From the NCBI GenBank assembly GCA_036850595.1, contig CM072163.1, forward strand, positions 2,962,595 to 3,026,594: DNA of 64,000 bases, given 5' to 3'. The position numbers and the translations under genes are program-made. Below, one piece after another: positions 23,006 to 35,973 of the stretch (its first letter is position 1; each line of letters starts with the position of its first letter). Origin of the DNA: Rhyacichthys aspro. Lineage: Eukaryota; Chordata; Actinopteri; Gobiiformes; Rhyacichthyidae. Below the pieces are notes generated by a model. It was not told the origin of the DNA. It saw only the letters and a program-made list of their open reading frames with translations, and did no database searches.

Positions 23006-25494
23006 TGTGGAATGAGAGTAAAGTCAGAAGAAACCACTTTTTGCAAAAAGTTTGGATTAGTATTACATTAATACATACTGGTCATTTCATGTAACTACAG
23101 TACTTTATATAAATAGCTGATGATGCTAAAAAAAAGTCTTATTTCCAGATGAAAAAATGGTCGTATTAGCTTGACTAAAAACGACTAAGTGGCAGTAAAA
23201 GAAAAGTCTGTCCCTGATGCTTCTCTTAACTTTAATGCACCTAGTTTAATGTTACATTTGCTTTGACTTGAGTAAAATAGTAATTAGGTCATTAATATTG
23301 CATTAATATTGAAATGAGGCCTGTTTATTTAGAAACAAACTCAACTTCAGATAAATCAAGACTCACATGAAGTAAAGTACCTCTGTCCTATTGTTTCTGT
23401 GATTACTATGATGCATATATATTTATATTTAGTTATATATTTAGTTAGTTATTTATATTTAGTTAGTTGGTTTAACCCATTAAGATTAAGTGTGATCTGG
23501 CCAAGAACTCTGCAGCCCACATCATGTAAAAAAATACAAGTTACGACAAACTAATTACAAAGAGAAGGTTAGTACAGCATCAATTAAAAGTGCAGTAATA
23601 AAAAATGCACATTTGAGCAACTATTCAAGAACACAGGCACTGCCCAATAGTACTACTACTAACTACCTACTAATAATAACTACTAATACTCGTTATTGGA
23701 TTGATTATATTTGATTTTTAGTGTGTTTTGTCAGTGTTTGAATGGAAGCAGACCCTCTTGTAAGTCAGCGTGTATTTGTTGGATAGTATTTATGATTGTG
23801 AGTCCGGAAACTGAAAATATTAATGAAAAATATGGGACTGCCAGAGAAGAAGAAGAGAAGAGAGAGAGGACACATGAAGTCAAAGATCAGGAAAAAACAT
23901 ACCGCACAGGGAACGGAGGGATGTGTGAACGGAAGTGCAATATAATATATGGAACAATGGGAAATAAAGGGGCAGAACATATAGTACATGACATGAAATC
24001 AAATCTAAAATCAATAGGGGAAAGAAGGACCAGAGAGTCTATAAATAACACTGTCCTTCCGCCACAGCAGGCTCTGATCACATAACGGAGCTCCTCTGAG
24101 AGTCTGGGACCAGGTTTAATTAAAATGTGTTCGGAGGTGACGCAGAATCCACAATATTAAAGTTTTTACCCAAATATACAGCAACTTCGAGGTAAACAAA
24201 ATATGTAAACGAATGTGTGCCCCTTCTGTTCATCACTAAGTAAAAGTAAAATATACGTTTACTCATTAAAATAAATCATAGCCATCTGTTATATGTGTTA
24301 GTTTCAGACAATCCCAGAAGACAAACTGCAAACTAAGAAGAAAACGGTAAAATAAAGGCAGAATGTCGTTTGTTTACAGATAGATTCACTTCTACGTTGT
24401 TCAAGAAGGAAATAGATGTGAAATAAATCATTTAAATTCACAAGGATTCAGTGAGTTTAGCTTGAGAAGTCTGTAACTTATGTCTTTAATCGGGATTTGT
24501 ACTTTATCTGCTTTATTTACGCCCAAAGTCATGACTTAATCGAAGTTAATTGTGTCAAAGTCTGCGTTAAACGAAACAAAAGTTGTATTTTTAAGCCAAA
24601 AAAGTGTGTGTATTCATAACGCATTAGCATCAGTCCTGCTTACGTTTGCAGTTCAGGGAAATCAAATCGTGTTTGTTCGCAAAGATCAACAATAAAATGA
24701 CTGTTTGACACAATTGGTTCTTGTGGAAAATACAAAGCGGAATAAAATATCACAACAACAAGATCATTTTTCTTTGATATCTTCAAATTCAAGGACGAAT
24801 TCTGTAACGTTATCTACAGTATAGATCTAAAACATAAAGATAGTATTAAGTGTCTTCTTTACATCATGAGTCAGATTGTGTGACACCTATTTCCTTTCAG
24901 TCAATGCGTCCGATAGTGTTTCAGGTTATAACGTGTCCTAAAGCCTAGAGAAATACGCTCCTGTAAAATGGAAAACAAAAAGCCGTCCCTGCAGGACACT
25001 GAACTCTGGAATAAAAAGACCTGACCTGCCATTTTGAACCCGGTAAATCAGCTTTGTATTCAGTTTATTAATTTTTTTTCAGATTTTAATCTGGGCAAAA
25101 TTCTTTATTGAAGCCGACACATGCCTTGTTTGTTTGATGAAAACCCTGACTGAAGGACATTACCTTGTGTATAATTGAGTACAAGCCGCATTATGCAGAA
25201 TCAAAGGCAGAATAGTAATGAAAGTGTTGATGTGACACAGGATCTGCTTAAAACCAGAAATGTATTTGGTAAAATCTGCAGGTTGTCTGTTGGTTTAACA
25301 GAAAACTCCAGGGAGCTGCTCCAACATGTTTTTGCTTTTTGACCATAATACACCAGTCTACAAACTTAAGAGCTGTTTGTTTAATGAAAAAAAACAGACA
25401 GTATCAACTTTTTCTTCTAGTTGGGAAAATGGTTAAAACCCCAAGTAGTATTTTTATAAAAGCAAGAATTTATGATGCTGTTACTGTTTATTCT

Positions 25495-25592
25495 NNNNNN
25501 NNNNNNNNNNNNNNNNNNNNNNNNNNNNNNNNNNNNNNNNNNNNNNNNNNNNNNNNNNNNNNNNNNNNNNNNNNNNNNNNNNNNNNNNNNNN
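25495..25592. other. Assembly gap (98 N)
   Basis: A run of N separates the right end of copy A from the sequence leading into copy B. The bases to the left match copy B up to 51318. The bases to the right have no counterpart after 51318. The gap is therefore the join between the two copies and not missing sequence inside one of them. Confidence 0.99.
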
Positions 25593-26065
25593 TAAAAGGT
25601 AGCTGCTGAGACTATTGTTCTGGAGAATTGATTTGTTAAAGGCACAAGCATAAAAATAAATGAAGAATTAGATTAAAATCACCTGTCTTTACAAATGCGA
25701 GGACTTTCTTTGTTTATCTTTAAGTCAACAAACAATTATAATGTAAAAGTGTTATATTATTTCTCCTCCAAACGTTTATATTGTACCTTTCTGGAAGTGT
25801 TAAATAAACTGAGGTGGGAGAGTACATCAGGGATGAGAATAGGGAAACACTGCAGCCGTCATTAGCATTCTGGCGCAGTGAAGGTGGGATTAGCGCGGTG
25901 AAAAGTGAGGCATCAGTGAGCCCTTCTCTAAACAGGCTGTTGAGTGGTAGTGGAGCGTATGATGGACTGGGACTGCTGGTGTGGAGGCTTGCACACACCT
26001 CAAATTGAAACAGATTACTACAGGGGTCCTGGGACTCGGTCTAAAGTACACGGAAAGCTGCCGGA
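25593..26065. other. Sequence between gap and start of visible duplication
   Basis: This 473-bp stretch leads straight into copy B. Its counterpart in copy A would lie to the left of base 1, outside the window. It holds no recognised gene; the short open frames here overlap on both strands and resemble no family I know. Confidence 0.6.
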
Positions 26066-26378
26066 GTACACTGTGAATATACCCGCTGAACACTCCCGGA
26101 GCAGGACGGATGATTGGACGGATTTAAAAGACACTACACACCCTCAACTTTCCTTTGGATGAGCTACTTTTTGAAAGATAATGTAGTGTTTTTGACCTTT
26201 ACTACCAAACTAGTTGAAGCTACTCAAGATATGTCTCTATGTCTTGATATATGAGTCGACACTATATCACAGTGAAGCATGGGAGAGAGTTAACACGAGG
26301 AAAAAAAACTAATTACACTAAACTTGTGAAAAACAAACAGCACCAGAGACTGAATGAATGTGTGTTTTTTTCTTAGAT

Positions 26379-27092
26379 CGTGTCAAACTCAAGGTCTGGG
26401 GTCCCTACAATACATTTAGAAGGTGATGTTCATGTTTTTGATAGATTTACAGGTTTTAGTTGGATTTGAACAGGTTTTAGATGGATTTGAACAGATTTTA
26501 GATGGATTTGAACAGGTTTTAGATGGATTTGAACAGATTTTAGATGGATTTGAGCAGGTTTTAGATGGATTTGGACAGGTTTTAGATGGATTTGAAGAGG
26601 TTTTAGTTGGATTTGGACAGGTTTTAGATGGATTTGAAGAGGTTTTAGTTGGATTTGAACAGGTTTTAGTTGAATTTGAAGAGGTTTTAGTTGGATTTGA
26701 ACAGGTTTTAGTTGAATTTGAGCAGGTTTTAGTTGAAAACCGGTTAAAATCCATCTAAAATCTGTCCAAATCCATCTAAAATCTGTCCAAATTAATCTAA
26801 AACCTGTCCAAATTCATCTAAAATCTGTTCAAATCAATCTAAAACCTGTCCAAATCCATGTAAAACCTGTTGAAATCTGACTAAAACCTGTCCAAATCCA
26901 TCTAAAACCTGTCCAAATCCATCTAAAACCAGTTTCCATGAAAGGAGGAAGTGATTGTTTGTGTGTTAAGACTCAAATTAACATGAAATCACATTCAAAA
27001 TTTAATAAAAGCTTCCAAACGTCACCATCTTCGTCCTCTGAAAGAATTCTTACCTTTTGCTGCCCCTCACCACTTTCAGTTTCACACAACTA
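26379..27092 (-). mobile_element. Family H hAT-like non-autonomous element, copy B, element 1
   Basis: This is the cleaner version of 307-1004, in reverse orientation. The right-end TIR CGTGTCAAACTCAAGG is at the left, and the family left end (CCCCTCACCACTTTCAGTTT) is at the right. The possible target duplication is CTTAGAT / CTTCAGAT. The inner array switches orientation at an AACCGGTT palindrome near 26740. There is no coding capacity beyond repeat-driven open frames. Confidence 0.7.
26452..26935. repeat. Inverted 21-bp minisatellite array, copy B
   Basis: About 13 units of TTTTAGATGGATTTGAACAG or close variants are followed, after AACCGGTT near 26740, by about 9 units in the opposite orientation. 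Because 21 is a multiple of three, both strands stay open over the first arm and give spurious heptapeptide-repeat frames. Confidence 0.9.
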
Positions 27093-27726
27093 CTTCAGAT
27101 TAATGCAATCAATTCAACTCTGAGCAACATCAAAGCCACACTGTCCTTTTTTGATGTTGTGTTTGTTCTGCTTTCACGAGCCATATAACATTAAGATATA
27201 ATTCTCCAGTGTGCACCTCCTGCTGTTTGAAGCCATGTCAGCTTTTAGAGAACGGCACATAAAGGAGTCCAGAAAACAACCTCTCCCTTTGTGCTCTTTC
27301 TCCACCACCAGCTCCACCGGGCGGGGAGCAAACAAGCAAATCAATATCCATAATGGGGCTCTTCTAACGGCTCAACTTTATAATCGTGGAGGCGAGATGG
27401 CGGCGGCATGTGTTGGAGCTCACCGCCGCTGCGTTTGATGAGGCCATAAGGGAGAACAGGCGCTAAACAATAAAACACTGAAGGCCAATCTGGGTTTCCG
27501 CTGTTCCCATATGGAGTCTATACATGCCGGCGCCGCTGACTCACTCGTCTAATGTCGGGCTTCTGGGTAATGGCCGTTGTGGAATAACATGTAATCTGGT
27601 GTACTGTACTGGAGCCGAGGGACTAAATGTAGAAGAAAAGATGCAGGAGAGTGATTGAAAGGAGCCACCGATGACAAGGAAGAGCTCTGGTGCATGTCTG
27701 TAAAGTGTTACTAAATGGTGTTAGAG

Positions 27727-28537
27727 CAGATCAGATCAAACTCTAAATGGTGAGGGGCTGGGAGAGTTAATACGAATCCTTTCAGAGGACGGAGATGGTG
27801 GCATTTGGAAGCTTTTATTAAAATTTGAATGTGAGGTTTCATCTTCATTTGAGTCTAACAAAAGTTATCTTTAACCTTAGTTTCCTGCTTTTATGGAAAC
27901 TGGTTTTGGTTGGATTTGAACAGGTTTTAAATGGTTTTGAAGAGGTTTTAGATGTATTTGAGTAGGTTTTAGTTGGATCTTAACAGGTTTTAGATGGATT
28001 TGAACAGGCTTTAAATGGATTTGAACAGGTTTTAGTTGAATTTCAGCAGGTTTTAGTTGAATTTGAAGAGGTTTTAGTTGAATTTGAACCGGTTTTAGTT
28101 GAATTTCAAGAGGTTTTAGTTGGATTTGAACAGGTTTTAGTTAAATTTGAACAGATTTTAGTTGAATTTGAACAGGTTTTAGTTGGATTTGAACAGACTT
28201 TAGTTGAATTTGAACAGATTTTAGTTGAATTTGAACAGGTTTTAGTTGGATTTGAACAGGTTTTAGTTGGATTTGAACAGCTTTTAGTCAGATGTGTACA
28301 GGTTTGAAATGCATTTAAACAGGTTTTAGTTGATTTGAACAAGTTTCAGTTGAATCTGAACAGGTTGTAGATGGATTTGAACAGGTTTTATTTGGATTTG
28401 AACAGGTTTTAGATGGATTCTAATAGGTTTTATTTATCTTTGTAGCAAAAACCAAATCCATCTAAAACCTGTTCCAATCCAGTTAAAACCTAGTACCAGA
28501 AACATCACCTTCTAAATGCATTAAAGAGCTTGAAAGG
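27727..28537 (+). mobile_element. Family H hAT-like non-autonomous element, copy B, element 2
   Basis: This is the counterpart of 1631-2445 with the same left segment, forward 21-bp array (about 27897-28430), short inverted units and right segment. Unit sequence differs at scattered bases. The right limit is approximate. Confidence 0.7.
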
Positions 28538-29046
28538 TGAGTATTAGACCAAATTCTAAAATCGATCTTTATCCTGATCTGTTTTTCTGACATTTTCCTC
28601 CCTTCCTTATATTTCTGAACCCTGGTTCCGTACAGTCTCTGGTTCAGTTTGTTTTCCAGCCTTTTCCCCGACGGCTTCACGTATGACACTCAGCGACCGC
28701 GCTCCGGGCTCGAGTAAACAACACGCCGCCGCTTCAGATGCTGCTCACATCCAGCTTCAGCGAGAACGACGACAGGGTCCCGCTGTAGCCTCCACATTCG
28801 GATGGAGCTCACATCCTCCACAGCGGCATCCGTCACGTCTACCAACCGTGTGGTGTCTCTGTTAGATGTTTGTGCAATGGCTTCTGCAGCAGCTTTCTCT
28901 GTAACTCGACAATAACACCCAATAATACACATCTCTAGAGGAAATAACAATCTCAGCAGGGCCTCTTTAGACCCAGAGTTACAGTTTGTCCTCACTTTCT
29001 GGGTAAATGTGGCCAGTTTGTCGTTATATTCATTTTGAGTCCACAT
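28483..29046 (-). other. Unrecognised open frame with one in-frame TGA, copy B
   Basis: This is the counterpart of 2391-2954 with the same in-frame TGA (28690-28692) and the same overall length. It begins MWTQNEYNDKLATF. No recognised domain, signal peptide or membrane segment is visible. Confidence 0.3.
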
Positions 29047-29097
29047 TCACCTTTCTCCAGTGTTTTATAATAATTCTCTCTGATATAAATGCATCAT

Positions 29098-29518
29098 AAA
29101 AAGTCTATTTCCTGATTTTTTTTACTGTTACATTTAGTTTTTCAGTGTAATCACCCAAAGTTTATTGTAACAGCAATTATATGTGAAAAAATGAGACCTT
29201 AAAACGTGATCTAGTCTTTATAATGAAGGATTTTAATAGAAATAAGGGGATTTTTACCAATCACAGCTCACTTCAGGTAAAAAGGAGCGCTCCCATTGGT
29301 CGACACTGATGTCAACAACGAAGGAACAAGGAAATAAACCAAGGAAATGGATTATTCTGTTGGAAATACGTCTTATTTTACAGAGAAACAGCTCAAAAAA
29401 GATAAAATTAGAGGAAACAGCATCAAAAACAGTAAACTCCAAAAGATAAAAGTTTAAAATCTGCTCTAAACTTTGATTTAATGTAACATATTAGTATTTT
29501 GTGGTGAAAAGTTAGTCC
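29098..29518 (-). mobile_element. Family T MITE, copy B, element 1 (partial)
   Basis: This is the counterpart of 3006-3425. It keeps a segment (GATGTCAACAACGAAGGAAC) that copy A has lost. The same palindrome and CCAAT module is present at about 29284-29305. Confidence 0.7.
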
Positions 29519-29957
29519 ATTTTTACTTTAGGACTGAAGAGGAACCTTCTAACCATCCATCACTTACTATATATAAGCTGTATTACATTTTGCATTAAAG
29601 GAGCACTGTCTAACTTATTTAACTGTGTAGCTAGTAATGCTAACTCCTGTATAACAATAAAAAGGATAATTTATTTACTTAGTTTAGCATTAATAAAATT
29701 GCTTGAGAATCATACAAAACAAGAACCATTTTTAAGCCAGTTATTATTATTATTATTTATTTATTTTTTACTTTATTGAGGTCAACTTTTAAGCGTTTAC
29801 ACAGCATTCTTGGGTTAAATGATAAATTCCACTTCTGATGGCTTTGTCCAGGTTTATATAACTCATCTATTGTCCTGTGTATAAATAAGACTCGTCCCTG
29901 TGACTGGGATCAGATCAGATTCTGTTTGTCCTCTTTTATATCCGTCTACATGATCCG

Positions 29958-30243
29958 TCCTTGCTTCGGGGGGTCACCGGTGTAAACAGCGACACTGTGA
30001 AGGTGAGGCTGTGTGCAGGTGGACTCGGGATCTCATTTCCTTTCACCGAGACAGAAAATCAAGCCACCATTAACCCCATAGTGAACCAGCTATGTCCACT
30101 TTACAACTTAATTAACAGAGGAGCAGGGATCAGCGGCGATCAATTTGTGCCTAACGCCTCCTCCGTGACCCTCGGGGCAGAGAGCAGCCGTCTACGGGGA
30201 TCGATCCACCCCAGACATCTGCTCAAAACTACAAACAAGTGAT
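29958..30243. promoter_or_regulatory. Candidate conserved non-coding block between inverted MITEs, copy B
   Basis: This is the counterpart of 3870-4155. The only differences seen are in its first bases and just after its end. Confidence 0.3.
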
Positions 30244-30473
30244 TAAATCTGACATGTTCTGGTCATAGCCCCAATAAATACATTTGTAAAACAGGAATAT
30301 TTACATTTAAAGGCACGTCATAATGGAATTGTTTTCAGTTTAGCCAGATTTTCTTGAGTTTTAACGGTTATTTCTTTTCTAATGTGAGCTTTACTTTGCT
30401 ACACATGTAAGACAATGAGGAAAATTGTGAAATATAACTAGAATACAGTCTGTGTGTGTAGATCCACATGCTT

Positions 30474-31069
30474 TTAAAGCTACAGAACCTGATTTTGTTT
30501 TGTTTTTTGTCCCAGTCTCAGACTCCACTCTCCTCCAAAAGCAGTAGTAACCTTTCCTGCTTCTTTTATCTAAAAAAAGGTCAAACCGGACTAATTATTC
30601 ACCACAAAATACTAATATGTTACATTAAATTGAAGTTTAGAGCTGATCTGAAACTTTTATCTTTGGAGTTTATCGTTGTAGACTGTAGTGATCCTGGAAT
30701 TATCTCATTTATCCATGTTTCATTTGCTACACTTTTCACTATTTTTATCTTTTTTGAGCTGTTTCTCTGTAAAATAAGACGTATTTCCAACAGAATAATC
30801 CATTTCCTTGGTTTATTTCCTTGTTCCTTCGTTGTTGACATCAGTGTCGACCAATGGGAGCGCTCCTTTTTACCTGAAGTGAGCTGTGATTGGACAAAAT
30901 CCTGCTGTGGACTGATCATTCTCATCTATTAAAATCCTTCATAATAAAGACTAGATCACGTCTTAAGGTCTCATTTTTTCACAGATTATTCCTTTTACAA
31001 TAAACTTTAGGAGATACACTGAAAAACTAAATGAAACAGTAAAAAAAAAATCAGGAAATGGACTTTTAA
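30474..31069 (+). mobile_element. Family T MITE, copy B, element 2 (full length)
   Basis: This is the counterpart of 4386-4983, TTAA-bounded, with the same inverted ends. A one-base change replaces a stop inside it and yields a longer spurious frame (30468-30932) than in copy A, which shows that the frame is not maintained. Confidence 0.7.
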
Positions 31070-32755
31070 AAGCCTCTGTATAGAAATCCTGCAAATCTCT
31101 AACAATTGAAAGGCAACAAACAGAAACATGTCAAGGTCAGCACATTATGAGGATTTTCTGTTAAATTGTGTGTAATTTTTTTCATTGCATGCTGATATAA
31201 GTCTTGCCACTGTGTTTTTATCAACACACATCAAACCAAATGTGTTTTTATTGCACATCTATGTCCTTATTGAACAATGTGTTTGGATGTCACACATTGC
31301 TTTCTGCCTGTATTTTCACAGTTCACTCTTTTGTTTATTTATTTTTTGGAAGGATGTGTTCAGCCACAGCTCACTCTTATTCAGTGCGTATAAATGAAAA
31401 ACCACTAAAACCTAGGCTTCGTCTTCAAGTTCAGTTTAAATCAAGACAAAAGCTCTTGGTCCTGAAGCCAGCTTTTGTTTCTTGGCCTCATTTGTTACTT
31501 GTTCATGAAAAAAAAAACCATTTAAACGCACAAGAAAAGAGCAGTGTTGACATTGAGGCTAAAAAAAACACACATTATTTCTAAACTATTTAATTAAAGC
31601 TTGTGTATGTTTGAATTAAAACGGTGTAAAAGGCTTAATTACTGCATCAAAGTGGGCCTCTCTGTCCTGAATGCTAAGAGCACACAGAGCAGTGGTCCCA
31701 GTGTTAGCGTTGGCCCGAGCGGTGGGAGGCCTGGCAGCGAGTCCGGGGCCTGGCACCCTCCTCCGACCCCTGGCATATGGCTCATGTACCCGGCCTGCTG
31801 GTGCGTTTGTCGCTCTGTGACCCGGACGGCAGTAAGAGGAAGGTCTGAACGAGCGGCGCTTCGCAAACTCACAAGTAAGACATGTCTTCTCTAACCTCGG
31901 AAACTCTCAGTCTCCCATGAATTATGGATCTGCTGCAAATGCTAACAATGCTCTGAAGCTGTAGCCGGGCAAAAAAAACTCACTTTGCCAATTCACGAAA
32001 GCTCAGACGCCGTATTAAACTTTAATTCTTATTACTTTGAGCTTCAGGAAAGACAGGAGACAATCTGAGCAGACAGTTGTGCAAATGTTGAATGGATTCT
32101 CTTGCATTGGGTTCTGTGTTCTTATTCCAAGTAAAAGTTTTCATTCTGTCTCTGAATCCATATGTCTCAGTGAAACACAAATGTCATTGTATTTTGACAA
32201 TGGAGCTTCTCTTAATTCTGTCCAATGTGTCCACTTTTAGATTAACAAAAGAAGCAGCCATCTTTTCGACACAGGAGACAGTTACTTGTGATTTAACAGC
32301 TTAGTTTTACTGATTTATGAGGAAATTCAATAATTATTTTTGTGATATTTAGGACATTTTTGCTTTTATAATAAACTGTAAAATGTTTGACGCCTGATGT
32401 GTTGTTTATGTTCTACTGTAATTAAAATCTACTTTATGAGATTTGTAAATCATTGCATTCTGTTTTTATTTACAGTTTACACAGTGTCCCAACTTTTTCA
32501 GATTTGAGTTTGCATCTAGTTTTTACTAATAATACATATATAACTAGTGAATAAGAGACTGGTATTTGATGCGTCATTACAGCGAACCTCGTCCAAAATA
32601 AGACATTACCACTGACATTTAAAAGAAAAGACTATGCAGTTCATTGTTTCTTAGAAAGTGACATTCAGAGAAGTCATCCTCAGCCTTTTCGAGCCACTGA
32701 GTCAAGAAACGATACTTCTGGGAAAAAGAAAGCCGTCATCAACGCGTTTTCTCAC
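31070..32755. other. grik2 intron 3 part nearest exon 3, copy B
   Basis: This is the counterpart of 4984-6672. It includes an extra GTCACACA near 31288 and other small indels. No exon was recognised. Confidence 0.5.
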
Positions 32756-33013
32756 CTGTGCTGTCGTCGTACACCACCGTCACCGTCTTCCATTTGAAGA
32801 AGTGCACCAGGTCGAGGATGGCCCGGCTCAGAGACGAGAAGTCCGGGTACAGACTGACGTAGAACACGTCCCTGTTGTCGGACACCTGGTGCTTCCACTT
32901 GGTCTGGATGTGAGGGACCCCCAGAGCGTTACAGATGGACTGGACCGCGTTGGCCGAGGAGCTGTGGGACGGACCGAAGATGGCCGCCACGCCCAGAGAG
33001 AGCTGGTCACAGG
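32756..33013 (-). CDS. grik2: grik2 exon 3, copy B (kainate receptor GluK2, partial)
   Basis: This is the second copy of the 258-bp exon. Its bases appear identical to those at 6673-6930 throughout, including the splice acceptor and the GTGAGA donor. It encodes CDQLSLGVAAIFGPSH to VVYDDST of the GluK2 amino-terminal domain. The exon shows no visible difference while introns around it differ by a few percent and by indels, which is expected of two alleles under constraint or of a very young duplication. Intron 2 in this copy is 3324 bp. No stop, frameshift or splice-site damage is seen, so neither copy looks like a pseudogene. Confidence 0.94.
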
Positions 33014-33452
33014 CTGAAAACAAGGAGAGGAGACCATAAGGAGGCTGTTCTCTGTGATGAGTGTGGCACAAGAACTAAAAATGAGCTTTTAATATCAATA
33101 TCCATGAATTCAGACCTAACAACGCCTTTTTATTCACCTGTTTTTATCTATTTGTTCATATTAGGAACTGTTTTTTATTATCACTTTCAATTTTAAATAT
33201 TTTATAGTACATTTTTTACATTACGCTTATCACATTATATTATATGTGTATTTTATTTATTAAAATTAAAGCTCTATAATTTTGTTGTATCCTGTATACA
33301 ATAACAATAACGCATTCTATTCTATTTTATTCTATTAAAAATCATGACTAAAAGAATAGATTTAAAACAGAATATTAAAAGTCCACAATAAAAGCCAAAG
33401 TATCAAACCAGTATTGAAATTAAATGCAAAATTAATTAAAGAAACTATAAAG

Positions 33453-33745
33453 TTAAAAAGGCAGTATGCACTTTTTTTAACATGAGGGAAAAAATGTTTA
33501 TTCACCTAAAAGCTTATAGTAATAGGAAGCTAAACTAGGCTTTATTATTAAGAATTTTAATAGATTTTGAAAATTTTCTAAAGCTTTGTCCAATCACAGC
33601 TCACTTCTGAAAAAGGAGCGCTCCCATTGGTCGACACCGACGTCAACAAGGAAGTAATGGCTGTCGATAAAGCTGGGAAAGTTCATATTCGGTGCTGAAA
33701 ACATCTTTTAACGCAGCAAAACAGCACAAAAAATGTATAAAAACA
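33453..33745 (-). mobile_element. Family T MITE, copy B, element 3 (diverged)
   Basis: This is the counterpart of 7362-7660 with the palindrome and CCAAT module at about 33617-33635. It differs by small indels near the outer end. Confidence 0.6.
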
Positions 33746-33777
33746 AGAAAGAAAAGGATGCAACATGAAATGGCGAT

Positions 33778-34253
33778 AAATATTGTTAATTTAATCACAC
33801 ATAAAGGTCATTTTTAGTTTGTTCACACTAAAAACACATGAAAAACAACCGCACATCTTCATATGCACATAGCAGTACCCTCTAATGATGTTATTTGATA
33901 TCGGTGAGCTCGCTAAATCACTGAGACAGGATATAATGGCCTGTAATTGATAAGAGACTTGAAATGTCAGCTTGATGCACACACAAAACTGATAGATTAT
34001 AGCACTTTATTGGCTGTCTCTGGAGGCCAAACAGGTCTTTGAATTACTGCCGCTGAGTCATTACCTGGAACCAATCAATTCCCTGTGTTTACGTTTGAAG
34101 TGCTCAGCCATTTCTCTCCCGCCTGATTATAATTGTCACAACATTAACCACTGCAGCTCACAATCTACGGACGGGGAGCGTATTTACGATGCAAAACAGA
34201 TACGATATATGTGCCCACGCATTCAGTACGAACCAGAGGCAGCAGAAGACTTC
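33778..34253. promoter_or_regulatory. Candidate intronic enhancer block in intron 2, copy B
   Basis: This is the counterpart of 7690-8165 with the same TAAT-type sites. The sequence is nearly unchanged. Confidence 0.3.
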
Positions 34254-34876
34254 CCAGCCCCAGCAACTGATGTATTTAAGCATATTTACATTTAGAAATA
34301 GATATATTTAACCATTAGAGGAGGATACCCAGGATAATCCCTCCAGAGGAAATAAAAGTGTGTTTGCAAAGTGTGTTTTTTGTGTGTTCTGGCTTCAGTC
34401 TTAATTATTTGAGTCAATATAAAGGGCAGATAAAGGGCACCGGGATGTGTTTCTAACTATAACCAGGTGTAGTTCTTAAAGGAGCAGAGTGCACAATATT
34501 GTCAAACGTTTCCAGAATTAGAAAAAGTACTCTTTGCAAATGGAGAGAGTCTTTTTAGTTCCATTACTTCTTGTTTCAAAGCTGACGAACTAAGCACTGC
34601 TGAAGTCCACTAGTGTTTCTACTTGACCTTATTTAGTGAAGGTTTAGAGCATTAATTAAACTACTTTTTCACCATGACTCATATAATTCAGCTCACATGC
34701 TCTTAATTGTACACTTAGTCACTAAATGTCTCCTAAAATGGGTAAAAGCTACTTTACGAAACATTTTCACAGAGAAGTTAGTACAAGTTTGGAAGAAAAA
34801 TAACAAAAAACATGTCTTCTTTTAATGTATTTTGTACAAATATGACTCTGTTAGGGTCCAGTGTATTTGTCTATTT

Positions 34877-35548
34877 CAGAGGTGTCAAACTCAAAGTGGT
34901 GAGGGGCCGCAATAGTCAATAATAATCCTTTCAGGGGCCGAAAATGGAGATTAAATTTTGAGAAATTGTATCTTGAACAGGTTTTAGTTGGATTTGAACA
35001 GATTTGAATTGGATTCAAACAAGTCTTAGTTGGATTTGAACAGGTTTTAGTCAGATTTGGACAGATTTTAATTGGATTCAAACAAGTTTTAGTTGGATTT
35101 GAACAGGTTTTAGTCAGATTTGGACAGATTTTAATTGGATTCAAACAAGTTTTAGTTGGATTTGAACAGGTTTTAGTCATATTTGGACAGATTTTAATTG
35201 GATTCAAACAAGTTTTAGTTGGATTTGAACAAGTTTTAGTCAGATTTGGACAGTATTTGTTGGATTTGAGCTGATTTTAGTTGGATTTGAACAGGATTTA
35301 GATAGATTTGAACAGGATTTAGATAGATTTGAACAGGTTTTAGTCCAATTTTAACAGGTTTAGGTGGATTTAAACAGGTTGTAATAGGAAGTGGTAGGTT
35401 AATCTTTGTAGCAAAAATCAAAACCATCTAAAACCTGTTTGAATTTAACCTAATGCCAAAAATATAAACTACTCAATGAATTGAAGGGCCACATAAAACA
35501 GTGCAGAGGGCCGCATTTGGCCCCCGGGCCTTGAGTTTGACATGTGTG
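34877..35548 (+). mobile_element. Family H hAT-like non-autonomous element, copy B, element 3
   Basis: This is the counterpart of 8788-9437, at 672 bp. The ends are CAGAGGTGTCAAACTCAAAG and CTTGAGTTTGACATGTGTG. The same GTCTATTT target duplication flanks it at 34869-34876 and 35549-35556, so the insertion predates the split of the two copies. The inner array differs in unit order and number from copy A. Confidence 0.85.
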
Positions 35549-35973
35549 GTCTATTTACTCCCTCTGTTTGAGCCGTAATGTACCGTATCAGTGAGATAGA
35601 CATGATTCTACCAAACCCATGTCTAAAAAACATTATATAATGACGCAAATATATATTTTGAGGCTAAAAGTTACTCAGGGCTGTTTTAATATAAATGATT
35701 TTTGAGATTTCTGGAGGAATAAACTGTAACGTCTCCCGTAGAAAGCTGTTGGCAAAGCTTTTGATGAAAAAAGTAATTTGTGAATAAGCCAACAGACATT
35801 AGATTTAAAGGTTAAAGCTGAGTATTCTCAATATATCCACCGTTATGATTCCAAAAGAAGCTTTGAAAGTGTGTTACTGCTTCACATACAGTACAGTAAT
35901 AACAGTGTTGGGTGTTTATTAAATCTAAAAATACTGACTATGAATTGAGATCCATGTTAAAAGTTTTAATCTA

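Larger units (their letters stand above)
1..25494. repeat. Copy A of a ~25 kb direct tandem duplication (or haplotig)
   Basis: The whole stretch realigns to 26066-51318 in the same orientation and order. Base 1 matches base 26066, and the last base before the N gap matches base 51318. Offsets drift between about 25840 and 26140 because of indels, mainly in minisatellite arrays. Both grik2 exons, six family H elements and five family T elements recur at matching places. By eye, unique blocks differ by 0-3% and some stretches of several hundred bases look identical. The first ~1.4 kb differs from copy B by many one- or two-base indels, which look like consensus errors. The left limit of the copy lies outside the window. 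Whether this is a genomic duplication or a second haplotype cannot be settled from sequence alone; the second is favoured. Confidence 0.95.
10408..25494 (-). other. grik2: grik2 intron 1 (part), copy A
   Basis: Everything 5' of exon 2 in copy A falls here. Besides the listed elements it is AT-rich sequence with no recognised exon (10408-11504, 11896-13559, 14571-17157, 17801-18399, 19621-21173, 23006-25494). The frame at 23711-24085 is disrupted by indels against copy B. Calling this intron assumes exon 1 lies further right. Confidence 0.6.

Noticed and set aside
23711..24085. 124-codon plus-strand frame in copy A
   Set aside because: Copy B has a 4-bp and a 1-bp indel within the frame, so it is not maintained, and it resembles no protein.
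30468..30932. 154-codon plus-strand frame
   Set aside because: It lies inside a family T MITE, is shortened in copy A by a small change, and shows no transposase motif.
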